Shown here piece by piece: positions 63,551 through 64,000 of a stretch of 64,000 nucleotides of DNA. Under the pieces are notes generated by a model. That model had not been told where the DNA came from. It made no database searches and was given only the letters and a program-made list of their open reading frames with translations. A program made the translations under genes and the position numbers. The stretch lies in NCBI RefSeq assembly GCF_900116715.1, contig NZ_FPBM01000005.1, positions 62,001-126,000 of the forward strand, in the 5' to 3' direction. This DNA comes from Polaromonas sp. YR568. GTDB taxonomy: Bacteria > Pseudomonadota > Gammaproteobacteria > Burkholderiales > Burkholderiaceae_C. How positions within the stretch are numbered: the stretch's first letter is position 1; each line of letters begins with the position of its first letter.

Positions 63551-63698
63551 GGCTCGCAACTTTCTGGCGGCAAGTCAGGGAAAGTCCGGGGCGGGCGCAA
63601 CCCTTGGATTGTCGTCGGATAGACATTTCATTGCCAATCCAAAGCATAGCATCGGCCCCGCCAAGACAGCAAACCAACAACAGCCAGGAGACCCCGCC

Positions 63699-64000
63699 AT
63701 GACCGAACACCGCACACCTTCGCCGCCCGATTCATTTGCCGCAGGCAGCAACTCACAGCGCGCGCGGCTGACGCGCCGCCGCATGCTGGGCGCACTCGCC
63801 GCCGTGCCTGTCGCACTCTACGGGCCTGCGTATGCCCAAGACACCGGCCCGCTGCGCATCGCCCAATCCACCGCGCTGAGCGGGCCGCTGGGCGAGCTGG
63901 GGCAGGCCATGCACCAGGGCGCAAAGGCCTGCTTTGCCGGCATCAACGCCAAGGGCGGCGTCAACGGCCGCATGATCGAACTCACAGTGGCCGACGACGG
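63699..64000 (+). CDS. branched-chain-amino-acid-type ABC binding protein, 5' part
   Basis: The gene runs off the window; about 100 residues are visible. A long Arg-containing N-terminus ends in a Tat-like RRRMLGALAAVPVALYG segment and cleavage near AYAQ. The mature part opens LRIAQSTALSGPLGELGQAM with INAKGGVNGRMIELTVADD, the signature of LivJ/HAAT-type periplasmic binding proteins. CAGGAG lies 8 bases before ATG 63699. Ligand unknown. Confidence 0.85.
   Translation, partial: MTEHRTPSPPDSFAAGSNSQRARLTRRRMLGALAAVPVALYGPAYAQDTGPLRIAQSTALSGPLGELGQAMHQGAKACFAGINAKGGVNGRMIELTVADD

Overview
The window looks like chromosomal DNA of a betaproteobacterium of the order Burkholderiales, most likely the Comamonadaceae (Polaromonas/Variovorax/Rhodoferax-like). 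The reasons are high GC with strongly GC-biased third codon positions, several Bug-type (TctC) binding proteins with a TctAB permease, a DUF2917 gene beside a GcvA-like LysR gene, a pcaHG/pcaQ locus and an archaic Csu-type pilus operon. This placement is inferred from gene content and was not searched. I see no rRNA, tRNA, CRISPR array, phage or transposase gene.

Left part (1-23.1 kb): housekeeping and stress genes. In order: an enoyl-CoA hydratase with a DUF2917 gene; a glutathione S-transferase/flavin-binding pair with a LysR gene; glutathione reductase; a serine protease coupled to an FHA membrane protein; AMP nucleosidase followed by a VanX-like dipeptidase; purT-mscS; a siderophore-interacting protein behind a Fur-box-like site; protocatechuate 3,4-dioxygenase (pcaHG) divergent from pcaQ; a glycine-rich RRM protein; ohrR-ohr with a clear palindromic operator; a DUF2855 protein; and an SrkA-type kinase.

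Middle part (23.2-37.9 kb): carboxylate uptake and catabolism. A plus-strand set (two TctC proteins, a signal-less ModA-like protein, an isocitrate/isopropylmalate dehydrogenase homologue, a YegD-like Hsp70) converges on a minus-strand operon (duplicated VOC protein, tctB, tctA, tctC, a second signal-less ModA-like protein, MmgE/PrpD, an SDR lacking its catalytic Ser/Tyr, an AbrB-type transporter). A LysR gene diverges from this operon. Together they read as import and breakdown of an unidentified di- or tricarboxylic acid. htpG follows.

Right part (39.8-64 kb): a five-gene Csu-type pilus operon (main pilin, divergent second subunit, chaperone, usher, two-domain tip); two hydrolases; a small secreted protein; a stand-alone receiver; an RluF-like pseudouridine synthase; and an expanded kdp operon running [34-aa membrane peptide]-kdpF-kdpA-kdpB-kdpC-[110 aa]-[62 aa]-kdpD-kdpE. 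The three small unnamed genes embedded in the kdp operon are, to my eye, the most interesting undescribed feature. A lower-GC islet (about 58.8-60.3 kb) carries a beta-propeller-like lipoprotein. The end holds a TauE transporter, a LysR gene, a flavin-binding PPOX protein, a Crp/Fnr regulator and the start of a branched-chain-amino-acid-type binding protein cut by the window edge.
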